Shown here: piece after piece, positions 54,621 through 62,952 of the stretch
How the letters are laid out: the number at the start of each line of letters is the position of its first letter
Numbering within the stretch: the stretch's first letter is position 1
NCBI GenBank assembly: GCA_020161135.1
Contig: JAIUOB010000004.1
Coordinates: 310,001 to 374,000 of the forward strand
Direction: 5' to 3'
DNA from: Gemmatimonadota bacterium
GTDB lineage: Bacteria > Gemmatimonadota > Gemmatimonadetes > Gemmatimonadales > Gemmatimonadaceae
Length of the DNA stretch: 64,000 nucleotides
The notes under the pieces: model-generated
The model's database searches: none
What the model saw: the letters and a program-made list of their open reading frames with translations, nothing else
Told to the model about the DNA's origin: nothing
Made by a program: the position numbers and the translations under genes

Positions 54621-57500
54621 ATGCCCAGTTCCATCGAAGTGCTCAGTCTGTCCGAATTCGAAGCGAGGCTCGAGGCGTGGACGCCGGCGCGTCGCATCAC
54701 CGAAGTGCATGTGCACTGCACCGATCATCCGCGCCATGCGGAGTTCCGCGGTCGTGCAAGCATCGAGGCCATGCGGTCGTATCACCGCAGCATCGGCATG
54801 GCCGACATTGCACAGCACCTGACGATCGATCCGCAGGGGCTCATCTGGACCGGACGCCCGTTCGATGCCGTGCCCGCCAGCGTGCGCGGACACAACGGCA
54901 GCAGCGCGGCAGGTCCGTTCATGATCGAGATGGTCGGCCTGTTCCAGAATCGCGCGAACGGCACGATCATCGATCCGTTCGACGGCGCACAGAAGCAGTG
55001 CGCGTACGCGGTCGTGCGTGCGGTGCTGGCGAAGTTCGGGTTGCGCGAGCAGGCCGTGAAGTTCCACCGCGAGTTCCCCAACACCGGCAAGACCTGTCCG
55101 GGGCTCAATCTCGACCCCACGGCCTTTCGCGCGGACATCGCGGCCTTGCTGCAGCGCAACACGCTGCGCGCCTTCGACGTGGCGGTCCCGGACGGCGTGG
55201 AACGCGCCGCTGTACGCGACATCACCCCCGCCGACCTGCGGGCCGAGCCCGACGATCTCGAGGTGCCGGAGCACGAGGAGGCCGCAGCCGAAATCGGCGT
55301 GCGCGCGCGACTCATCGATGAGGGGCGTCTCGACCCGGACGATGATGAGGCCGGCGCCCGCGGCGCCGACGGCGAGTACCGCGATCTCATCGGGCATGTG
55401 GTGAACACGTCGCAGGGCGTGCTCTCGGGCAAGGGCGCCATGCGCAACACCACGGCCGACCTCGATACACTCATCCGCGACTACCTCACGCCGCAGTTCG
55501 CCTCGGGGGCATTCAAGCACCTGCTGTTCTACGCGCACGGCGGCCTGGTGAGCGAGAAGTCGGCACTGCGCTACGCGCGCGCCATGCTCCCCTGGTGGAA
55601 GTCGCACGGCGTCTATCCGATCTTCTTCGTCTGGGAGTCGAGCCTGCTGCAGACGATCTGGCGCCGCCCACGCGGGCAGCGCGGCGTCACCGACTTCCTC
55701 GACAAGAGCGTCGAGCTGGCCACGCAGTTGCTTGCCCGCCCCATCTGGGCGGAGATGAAGGACAACGCGCGGCGGTGCTCGAGCCCCATGACCAAGTTCG
55801 GCCGCCCGGGAGGTCTCTACGAGCTCGCCGCCCGCCTGGCTCCGTGGCTCGACGCGCATCCGAAGGTGTCGCTGCACGCCGTGGGCCACAGCACCGGCCC
55901 GATCGTGCTGTCGACCTTCATGCCCCTCATCATCGACGCCGCAGGCAAGAAGCGCCGGTTCAGCACGCTCAGCTATCTCGCGCCCGCCATCCGCATCGAC
56001 GACTACCTGCGCGACGTCGATCCGCTCATCGGGCCGTGGGTGGACCGCCTCCGCATGTTCACGATGTGCGACAAGGCCGAACGCGACGACAATGTCGCCC
56101 AGGTCTACCGCAAGTCACTGCTGTACTACGTGCGCGACGCCTGTGAGGATCGTGACGACGGACAGGTCCTCGGCCTGCAGCGCGACCAGTTCGACCACCC
56201 GGACATTCGGCAGCGCTTCTCGCTGGGAGGCACGTCCGATCTCTCGGCCCAGGGCGCCTACACGCTCGCCACTGCGCGCGCCATCGAGTATGCGCAGCGC
56301 CGCAAGGATCACCCGAGCAACCCGCGTACCGCCGCGACCGCGCACGGTGGCTTCGACAACGATGAAGCCACCATGCGCAGCGTGGTCGCGAATGTGCTGG
56401 GCGTGGACGCCGACCAGCTCGGCTACGAGGGCGCCCGCTTTCCCTCGAAGGCCGTGTTCGACGGGGCGCTCGATGCCGACGACGCGCCGCGTGCGCTCGC
56501 CCCCGACGAGCTCCTGGTCGACGACACGCCTGATGGCGGGTGTGGCGAGTGCTGCTGCTGCCGCTGCTGTCAGGGCAGCGCGGGCACGGCGGCGAAGACC
56601 GTGTCGGAGTTCGACCGGGAGGATGACGACGAGCCCGCCGACGACCGCGACGAAGACGACAGCGCCACGCCTGCGCCCGGGCCACGCACCGGCGGACGTC
56701 GCCGGGCTGTGTGCATCGGCATCGACAGCTATCCCACCATGCCGCTCGACGGCTGCGTGAACGACAGCCGCAACTGGGCCGCACGCCTCGCCGCGGCAGG
56801 CTTCGAGGTGACGTCCCTGCACAACGCCAAGGCCACCCGCAAGGCGATGCTCGAGGCGCTCACCACGCTCATCGCCGACAGCAAGCGCGGCGATCATCTC
56901 GTGTACCAGTACGCCGGCCACGGCACGCAGGTGGACGACCTGGATGGCGACGAGGTCGACCGCCTCGACGAGGCGCTTGTTCCCTACGACTATCAGCGCG
57001 GCGCACTCCTCATCGACGACGACATCTACCGTGCGTGTGCGAAGCTGGCCGAACGGCCGGGCGTGACCCTCACGTTCTTCATGGACTGCTGTCACTCCGG
57101 CAGCAACACGCGGGCGGCGCCACTGCCCAGGACCGGCAAGAAGGAGAAGGTGCGCTACCTCACACTCAGCGCCGACGACGTGCGCGCATACAAGGCGAAG
57201 CGTGCGCGGACACGCGGTGAGGCCGCGCTGCCGCGTGTGAGCGAACGCGATCCGCAACCCGGTGTCGTGTCGTTTGCCGCCTGCCTCGACCATGAGTTTG
57301 CCTACGAGAGCAACGGGCACGGCGACTTCACCACGAAGGCGTTGGCACTGTTCGACGAGGCGATCGCCCATGGGCAGTCCAATCAGCAGTTCATTACCGC
57401 GGTCGTGAAGGCGTTTGGGAGCGCACGCCGACAGACGCCCCTCATGCAGCTTCCAGCCGACGGGCTCAAGACGCGCCGATTCCTCGGGGGACGCGCATGA
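54621..57500 (+). CDS. amidase / alpha-beta hydrolase / caspase three-domain protein
   Basis: This 959-residue protein has no signal peptide. Residues about 20-180 resemble N-acetylmuramoyl-L-alanine amidases, with candidate zinc ligands His32 (EVHVHCTDHP), His149 (KFHREF) and Cys159 (KTCPGLNLD). Residues about 290-480 look like an alpha/beta hydrolase (HLLFYAHGGL, nucleophile Ser424 in HAVGHSTGPIVL). After a cysteine cluster (Cys641-650) and an acidic linker, residues about 690-959 form a peptidase C14 caspase domain (VCIGIDSYPTMPLDGCVND) with His767 in YAGHGTQ and Cys824 in FMDCCHSGS. GGAGG precedes the ATG. The gene overlaps the downstream metallopeptidase gene (ATGA). Bacterial caspases often trigger cell death or defence; that role is inferred here. 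Confidence 0.85.
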   Translation: MPSSIEVLSLSEFEARLEAWTPARRITEVHVHCTDHPRHAEFRGRASIEAMRSYHRSIGMADIAQHLTIDPQGLIWTGRPFDAVPASVRGHNGSSAAGPFMIEMVGLFQNRANGTIIDPFDGAQKQCAYAVVRAVLAKFGLREQAVKFHREFPNTGKTCPGLNLDPTAFRADIAALLQRNTLRAFDVAVPDGVERAAVRDITPADLRAEPDDLEVPEHEEAAAEIGVRARLIDEGRLDPDDDEAGARGADGEYRDLIGHVVNTSQGVLSGKGAMRNTTADLDTLIRDYLTPQFASGAFKHLLFYAHGGLVSEKSALRYARAMLPWWKSHGVYPIFFVWESSLLQTIWRRPRGQRGVTDFLDKSVELATQLLARPIWAEMKDNARRCSSPMTKFGRPGGLYELAARLAPWLDAHPKVSLHAVGHSTGPIVLSTFMPLIIDAAGKKRRFSTLSYLAPAIRIDDYLRDVDPLIGPWVDRLRMFTMCDKAERDDNVAQVYRKSLLYYVRDACEDRDDGQVLGLQRDQFDHPDIRQRFSLGGTSDLSAQGAYTLATARAIEYAQRRKDHPSNPRTAATAHGGFDNDEATMRSVVANVLGVDADQLGYEGARFPSKAVFDGALDADDAPRALAPDELLVDDTPDGGCGECCCCRCCQGSAGTAAKTVSEFDREDDDEPADDRDEDDSATPAPGPRTGGRRRAVCIGIDSYPTMPLDGCVNDSRNWAARLAAAGFEVTSLHNAKATRKAMLEALTTLIADSKRGDHLVYQYAGHGTQVDDLDGDEVDRLDEALVPYDYQRGALLIDDDIYRACAKLAERPGVTLTFFMDCCHSGSNTRAAPLPRTGKKEKVRYLTLSADDVRAYKAKRARTRGEAALPRVSERDPQPGVVSFAACLDHEFAYESNGHGDFTTKALALFDEAIAHGQSNQQFITAVVKAFGSARRQTPLMQLPADGLKTRRFLGGRA

Positions 57501-59290
57501 CCTCCTCGCCGGGAGGGCGTGCCGGGCGTGCCGCCGCACGCGACGCGTGGACCTTCGAGCTGCATCCATCGGTGCGTCACCGCGCACTGCGGCGCCCCAC
57601 GCCCCCGGCCGACATGCCGTCGCACCGGCGTTTGCGCGTCTACACGCAGGACCCCAGCATCGGCCGGCTCGACGGGCAGGTGTGCACGCTGGCCGTGCCG
57701 TACGAAACGCTCACGCCGGGCCCCGCCGGTGGTTGGTTTGTGGTAGACGATCGCGGCTCCCCCGAGGCGCCGCTCGATCTCGACCGCCCTGCCCTGCTCA
57801 TGAGCGACGGGCTCACGCCCAGCACCACCGAGCGTGCGTTTGCCTGTCAGATGGTCTACGCGGTGGCCATGGAGACGTACGCGCGCTTCCGCGACGCGCT
57901 TGGCCGCGACCCCGGCTTCGGCCCCATCCCGCACGCCGACCGGCGGCTGCGCATCATTCCCCGCGCCTTCGAGGAGGGGAACGCGTACTACGATCGCGAC
58001 GCCGGCACCGTGGAGTTCGGGTGGGGGAAGGCCGAGGCGTTCGCGCAGGGGCGCAGTCAACCCGGTGGGCTCGTGTACCTCGCGCTGTCGCGCGACATCA
58101 TCGCGCACGAGGTGAGTCACGCGCTGCTCGACGGGCTGCGCCCCAACTTCCTGCGCCCCACGCACCGCGACGTACCCGCGCTGCACGAAGGGTTCGCCGA
58201 TCTCGTCGCCATCTTCCTGCACTTCTCGCAACGCGACATCGTGGCGGCGGCCATCGACCGCACGCAGGGGCGCGTGGACACCGACCAGCTCGCGGCCATC
58301 GGCCGGCAGTTCGGCTTCGACCTCAACAGCGGAACCGGCCCGTTGCGCACAGCCGTGCACAGCACGTCGTGGGACACGCCCATTCCCGAGGCGCACACGT
58401 ACGGCGCCAACGCCGAGGAGCACGACCTGGGCGCCGTGCTCGTGTCGGCCGTGTTCGAGGCGTTCCGCCGCGTGTTCGAGGCCAAGACGCATCGGCTGCG
58501 GCATGCACTGGCGCCGTACCAGGGGCGCCTCCCCAGCGAGGGTGTCGAGCTGCTCGCCGGCGAGGCGTGTACGCTCGCGCGGCAGTTCCTCAACATCGTC
58601 ATTCGTGCGGTGGACTACTGCCCCAGCTTCCACTGCACGTTTGGCGAGTATCTGCGGGCCATGATCACCGCCGACGCCGATCTCGTGGGCGACGATCCGT
58701 GGGCGTATCGCGAGAGTCTCGTGAGTGCGTTCCGGCACTACGGCATCACCGTGCCCGATGTACCCGACTTGAGCGAGCCCGCGCTCACGTGGAAGCGTCC
58801 CGAGACGCCGCTCACCATCGAGGCGTTGCGCTTCAGCCAGTTGCGCCTCGAGTGCCGCGATGGCCTCATCGACTGGAGCGACGACAGCCGCCAGGTGGCC
58901 GCCGCCGAGGCACTCGGCAAGGCCGTGTGCAATGCGACGCATGGGCGCGAGTTCGGCCTGCTGCCGCCCAGCAGCACCGTGCGTCCGCCGCGCGTGCTGT
59001 CGCTGCGCACCCTGCGTCGCGTGTCCCCCGACGGCACCGTGAACTTCGACACCGTGGCCGAGATCACGCAGAAGCGGAAAGTGCGCGAGGGGTTCTTCTT
59101 TGGTGGTTCGACGCTGGTGATCGACGCGGATGGGCGCGTGCGCTACGCGGTGCGGAAAGACGTCGACTCGGAGCGACGTCTCAAGGCACAGCGGGCGTGG
59201 CTCAAGAGGCAGCCCGCGGAGGTGCGTGAGGCGGCGTGGGCGGAGCATTCGAGTGTGTCGGCGGGGTTGTTGCGGAGGATGCATGAGTGA
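57497..59290 (+). CDS. gluzincin-type metallopeptidase coupled to the caspase gene
   Basis: The 597-residue protein lacks a signal peptide and contains a complete gluzincin zinc site: HEVSH at residues 204-208 within DIIAHEVSHALLDGL, and the third ligand Glu231 in ALHEGFADLVAIF, 23 residues later, as in M4-type peptidases. Another helix (AEEHDLGAVLVSAVFEAF) follows where M4 enzymes carry a substrate-binding His. The C-terminal 200 residues are not recognised and end in a basic segment. The ATG overlaps the stop of the caspase gene, so equal production is likely. The absence of a signal peptide means action in the cytosol, unusual for such peptidases, perhaps after activation by the caspase. 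Confidence 0.8.
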   Translation: MTSSPGGRAGRAAARDAWTFELHPSVRHRALRRPTPPADMPSHRRLRVYTQDPSIGRLDGQVCTLAVPYETLTPGPAGGWFVVDDRGSPEAPLDLDRPALLMSDGLTPSTTERAFACQMVYAVAMETYARFRDALGRDPGFGPIPHADRRLRIIPRAFEEGNAYYDRDAGTVEFGWGKAEAFAQGRSQPGGLVYLALSRDIIAHEVSHALLDGLRPNFLRPTHRDVPALHEGFADLVAIFLHFSQRDIVAAAIDRTQGRVDTDQLAAIGRQFGFDLNSGTGPLRTAVHSTSWDTPIPEAHTYGANAEEHDLGAVLVSAVFEAFRRVFEAKTHRLRHALAPYQGRLPSEGVELLAGEACTLARQFLNIVIRAVDYCPSFHCTFGEYLRAMITADADLVGDDPWAYRESLVSAFRHYGITVPDVPDLSEPALTWKRPETPLTIEALRFSQLRLECRDGLIDWSDDSRQVAAAEALGKAVCNATHGREFGLLPPSSTVRPPRVLSLRTLRRVSPDGTVNFDTVAEITQKRKVREGFFFGGSTLVIDADGRVRYAVRKDVDSERRLKAQRAWLKRQPAEVREAAWAEHSSVSAGLLRRMHE

Positions 59291-59349
59291 GAGGGGGCAT
59301 CAAGGACGCTTTGCCGCCGTCAACTGAGCGCGTACACACTTCGCACGAT

Positions 59350-60279
59350 ATGAGACTTCCATTCGCACTGCTTTTCGCGCTGGCGTTTGCAGGTGATCTC
59401 GGCGCTCAGTCCCGTCTGCGTGTTGCTGCGGCGGGCGGACGCCTTCGAGTTGCGCCGCATGCGGACAGCGCTGTCCAAGCGCAACTTCCGCCGCGAGCGT
59501 GGGTCGAGCCCGACACCAACGGCGTCCTGACTGGCCAGTTCATCCTCGTGCGCGCGGGCGGACGCCGCGGGTGGCTGGACTTCGCCGAGCTGTCACCTCC
59601 GGAGACTCGCGTGAATCGCTTGGATGAGAGATTCTCGTATCAGGAAGTGCAGAAGCGCGGCGATGATCCGGACGAGAGTGCGCGAGATGCCGCACTTCAT
59701 CCTGGCGTGCCCTGGACGTGCAGGATCTTTCGCAGGCGCTGCCCCAAGTGGGATTGGCAGCCCGGGCGACCGGTGTTTCACCTCCTCCGAGATCAAAGCG
59801 CGGTCATCGGCGAAGACCTCGTGTATCGTGTCGGCTCTACCAGCCACTCAATTCGGGTCTCCAAGGGCTTCATCACTGACTTTGCTTCGATCCCGCGCGC
59901 GATGTGGCCGATCCTCCCACCATGGGGGATCTACAAGTTCGCGGCGGTCGTGCACGACTACCTCTACTGGACGCAGTCCTGCTCGCGAGACCAAGCCGAC
60001 CGGCACTTCTTTATTGCCATGGTGGAAGACAGCGTACCAGCTTGGCAGCGCAATGCCGTGTATGCGGGTGTGCGAGTGGGCGGTGAGGCGGCGTGGAAGT
60101 CCAATACAGAACGCAGGACGCGAGGGGCCTCTCGTTGGTGGCCTGACCTTCCGGCGGGCTCCTACGTGAAGGGGGAAGAACTCATGGCGACACTTGAGGC
60201 ACGCAAGGCGAAGGATCCGACTCAGCTTCCGACGCCTCAAGAGGCGTGCGTACTTGGGAACTCCCTGCGAGTACCGTGA
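59350..60279 (+). CDS. exported SH3-like/DUF1353 protein
   Basis: The ATG at 59350 opens a signal peptide (LPFALLFALAFAGDLGAQ). An SH3b-like segment follows (LRVAPHADSAVQAQLPPRAWVEP, GGRRGWLDFAEL). The second half has the DUF1353 pattern (SKGFITDFASIPRAMWPILPP, then FAAVVHDYLYW and DQADRHFFIAM). DUF1353 is found mostly in phages and prophages, where its role is unknown. Hand-counted GC on a sample line (59821-59880) is 33 of 60, well below the core, suggesting transfer. It lies 59 bases after the metallopeptidase gene on the same strand, and is 309 residues long. Confidence 0.72.
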   Translation: MRLPFALLFALAFAGDLGAQSRLRVAAAGGRLRVAPHADSAVQAQLPPRAWVEPDTNGVLTGQFILVRAGGRRGWLDFAELSPPETRVNRLDERFSYQEVQKRGDDPDESARDAALHPGVPWTCRIFRRRCPKWDWQPGRPVFHLLRDQSAVIGEDLVYRVGSTSHSIRVSKGFITDFASIPRAMWPILPPWGIYKFAAVVHDYLYWTQSCSRDQADRHFFIAMVEDSVPAWQRNAVYAGVRVGGEAAWKSNTERRTRGASRWWPDLPAGSYVKGEELMATLEARKAKDPTQLPTPQEACVLGNSLRVP

Positions 60280-60349
60280 TAATCGGAGGCTCGACACCTA
60301 CCTATCACCCGGCGCCTTCCCCAACACAAGGCACTCGAGGATTCAAGAG

Positions 60350-61693
60350 TCAGGGTGAACCTTGGCGAATGGCGAGCACATGTTGGGGCCAGTACCGAAC
60401 ACTCTGCAAGTACTCCAGTGACTCCGGTTCTTCAACGAATTCGAGGAGGTTTCCGGTTCGCGCGGCTAGCTCCTCCCGGACCTCCGCAGGGGTCGCGAAG
60501 AAGAACTCCCGCCGGTCGTTAGCCCAATTCACGCGCCGATCCCGAAAATGCGCGTGCAGGTCCGCCTCGAGCGAGACGGCGTCTTCCGAGAAGAAGAGGG
60601 CGTGCACGTCGAATCGAAATGGCACCGATGCATCGCCCAGTTCAAGCACTCGCTCCATCGGCTCTAGACGCCGTGTCAAGCCGATCTTGACCACATGCTC
60701 ACCGAATGCACCCCGGTTGGAGATCACATAGATGTACCCCGCACGGATGTTGGCCGCGCGGAAGTCGTTCTGTGCGATCGCAGCATCGACATCGGCGAGC
60801 TTCTGCTCGAGCGCGGAATCGGTGGCACCGGCCTGTTGAAGCTTCTCCAGTACTGTCACAATGTGCGCCCACTCTTTGTCGAGTCTCTCACGCGCTGCCG
60901 CTAGCTCTTGCTCGACTCGGCGTTCCTCACGCAGGCGCTCGCGTTCCTCGCGTGCAGCTTCCTTCTCCTCTTCGCGCTTCATCTGATAGTCGGCCGTGAG
61001 CTCAATCTCTTCGAGCCGGAGCGCGTGGAAGCTGTCGCTGATGCGCATCTGCATCAGTCCACCAAGCCGCGCGATGGTAGCACGAGCCTTCTCGAGACGC
61101 TTGCGAGCCGCCTCTACGTTGCCTGCACGAAGCGTGCGCAGAACGTTCTCCGCCTCGGCGTTGTATGCCCGAAGCATCAGGGCGCTCAAGTCGCGAGTCA
61201 TCGCACGCCCCTTCGCGAGTGAGCCATCGAAGGTGAACAGATTAGACGTTTCGATCGCGGCGCTCGACCTCACCGATTCCGCGATTCGTCCGGTGAGTGC
61301 CTCGAGTCGCTCTCGGTAGGCCACCGCGTGCTCGAGCGGATGGTGATACCGATAGATTCCGACGTGCTGCAGCGCCTGCTCGTCGTCGAGCAGAATCGTC
61401 TCCTCGGTGACATCTCGTCTTGAGGCGAGTGTGGCGCGCAGTGCGAGCAACTCCGCTTGAAGCGCGGCGATCGTGGCCGCAGCCCCCGTGTCGGAGGCAG
61501 ACGCGCGAGCGGTTGGCGCTTCCTGCGGGGCCGCGGACGCGTCCACCTCATCGCTCGCCAGCCAAAGCACCCACCCGTCGGGGATGGGTGGCCAAGACGG
61601 ATCCGGTGTCCATCCCTTTGGGGGCGTCCACCCTTCCGGAGGCTTGGGCCAACCTGGAGGCGGATTGAAGCGCGGGCGAGCGGGTTCAGTCAT
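60350..61693 (-). CDS. DUF4041/GIY-YIG-like (T5orf172/MUG113) protein
   Basis: The 447-residue protein begins with a Pro/Trp repeat region (residues 9-45; PPPGWPKPPEGW, TPPKGWTPDPSWPP). Residues about 100-230 follow the DUF4041 pattern (SNLFTFDGSLAKGRAMTRDLS, LMLRAYNAEAENVL). Residues 225-310 are a highly charged coiled coil (REEEKEAAREERERLREERR). Residues 319-400 form a GIY-YIG-like nuclease of the T5orf172/MUG113 type: GYIYVISN, VVKIGLTRR, Glu in SLEADLHAHF, and RREFFFA. Related proteins occur in phages and defence islands. The start overlaps the stop of the upstream coiled-coil gene (ATGA). Confidence 0.85.
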   Translation of the reverse strand: MTEPARPRFNPPPGWPKPPEGWTPPKGWTPDPSWPPIPDGWVLWLASDEVDASAAPQEAPTARASASDTGAAATIAALQAELLALRATLASRRDVTEETILLDDEQALQHVGIYRYHHPLEHAVAYRERLEALTGRIAESVRSSAAIETSNLFTFDGSLAKGRAMTRDLSALMLRAYNAEAENVLRTLRAGNVEAARKRLEKARATIARLGGLMQMRISDSFHALRLEEIELTADYQMKREEEKEAAREERERLREERRVEQELAAARERLDKEWAHIVTVLEKLQQAGATDSALEQKLADVDAAIAQNDFRAANIRAGYIYVISNRGAFGEHVVKIGLTRRLEPMERVLELGDASVPFRFDVHALFFSEDAVSLEADLHAHFRDRRVNWANDRREFFFATPAEVREELAARTGNLLEFVEEPESLEYLQSVRYWPQHVLAIRQGSP

Positions 61694-62952
61694 GCGCGCC
61701 GCACTCCGGTGCGCTCCACCGGGAGTAGAAGATAGGGATTCTTCGACACGGCGCCCCCGAGGTGGGCAAGCGACTTCTCTGGAACAACGTTTGTAAGGTC
61801 AAACGTCAGGAACGAGTCGCGTTCGGCGCCGACGATGACGAGAGGGACCTCACGCCGAATGCCTGTACCTTCGTCTACCGCAGATACCACTACCTCGAGC
61901 GCAATCGTCCGAATGAGGCCGCGACGATCGGACTCGAAGATTTCGTGGATCGATCGAAGAGCGACCTGATGGACCGCGCGAGTATAGCGGTCCTTGCACT
62001 CCCTCTGTGGGAGCGGGACCGGCACAATCTCGTCAGACGCCCTTACGTACTTGAAGTGTTTCGCCGTTGGAAGTTTGGCCGGTTCGGGAACTCGAACCCG
62101 CAAGGCGAGCTCCGCACTACTCGCATCAAACGTGAAGGTGTGCTGGACTGAGAACTGTTCTGGATACACGGAGTTGCCGAGTACGATCGCGACGTACTCT
62201 TGCACGGCTTCCGGGGTGCCGTATCCGAGGTTGGCAATCAGCTCATCCAGACTCTGGTTCTGCTGGACCACCGCCTCCTCACGCGCACGACACTCCCGCG
62301 CGTAGCGCGCCTTCTCTCGCTCGAGCTCTTTGAGCCGGCGCTCTTCTGCGGCCTCATGTCTTGCCAGCGCCTCACGATCCAGCTCATCAGCGGCGGCACA
62401 TCCGGACTCCCATTCCTTTAGGGCGCGTCGATGCGACGCCTGAGCCGCCGCGACCGCCTCCTCGTGCTTGCGCTTGCCGAAGATCTGGCGAAGCCCTGTG
62501 GGCGGATCAGGGATCACCAGTACCGGCGCCGTCGGGCGCTTAGCCGGGGCAGGTGGTGTGATTGGCCATGTGAGGTCCTGTCGATCAAATGGAGGATGCT
62601 TGGCCGTTACGCGAAGCGTGTTGAGATCTACGTAGTCATCGCGTTCCAGCGTCGCTTGCAGAAGAGTGTCGATGGCCGCCAGCGCATCAGCATTCTCCTC
62701 ACTCTTCGCGTCGGCCTCATCCTCGCGCGAGGCCAGATAGGCTTCACGTTGCGCCTTTTCCAGGCGCTTTCGCTCCGCCGCCTGCGCCTTGGCCAGCTGC
62801 GAGCCGAGCCGCACAAGCGCCTTCTGGTGCTGCTCGCGTCGTCGTGCATCTGCAGACTGTTCGCGCAGCGCGAGACGCTGACGCTTTTCCTGTTCGCGTT
62901 GAGCGATCTTGAGCTGGCGATTCAGCTCGGCAAAGAAGCCGCGTCGAGCCAT
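61690..62952 (-). CDS. coiled-coil protein paired with the GIY-YIG-like gene
   Basis: The ATG 62950-62952 begins MARRGFFAELNRQLK, a conserved opening as I recall it from related actinobacterial proteins; the frame is open to 63168 but that part lacks similarity. The 420-residue product has two charged helical regions (KAQAAERKRLEKAQREAYLA; EERRLKELEREKARYARECR) and a well-conserved C-terminal domain (LIANLGYGTPEAVQEYVAIVL, KYVRASDEIVPVPLPQRECK, VHQVALRSIHEIFESD, VGAERDSFLTFDLTNVVP). No catalytic motif was found. Some relatives are labelled as restriction-system proteins without evidence I can verify. Coupling with the nuclease-like gene suggests the two proteins act together. Confidence 0.78.
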   Translation of the reverse strand: MARRGFFAELNRQLKIAQREQEKRQRLALREQSADARRREQHQKALVRLGSQLAKAQAAERKRLEKAQREAYLASREDEADAKSEENADALAAIDTLLQATLERDDYVDLNTLRVTAKHPPFDRQDLTWPITPPAPAKRPTAPVLVIPDPPTGLRQIFGKRKHEEAVAAAQASHRRALKEWESGCAAADELDREALARHEAAEERRLKELEREKARYARECRAREEAVVQQNQSLDELIANLGYGTPEAVQEYVAIVLGNSVYPEQFSVQHTFTFDASSAELALRVRVPEPAKLPTAKHFKYVRASDEIVPVPLPQRECKDRYTRAVHQVALRSIHEIFESDRRGLIRTIALEVVVSAVDEGTGIRREVPLVIVGAERDSFLTFDLTNVVPEKSLAHLGGAVSKNPYLLLPVERTGVRRA

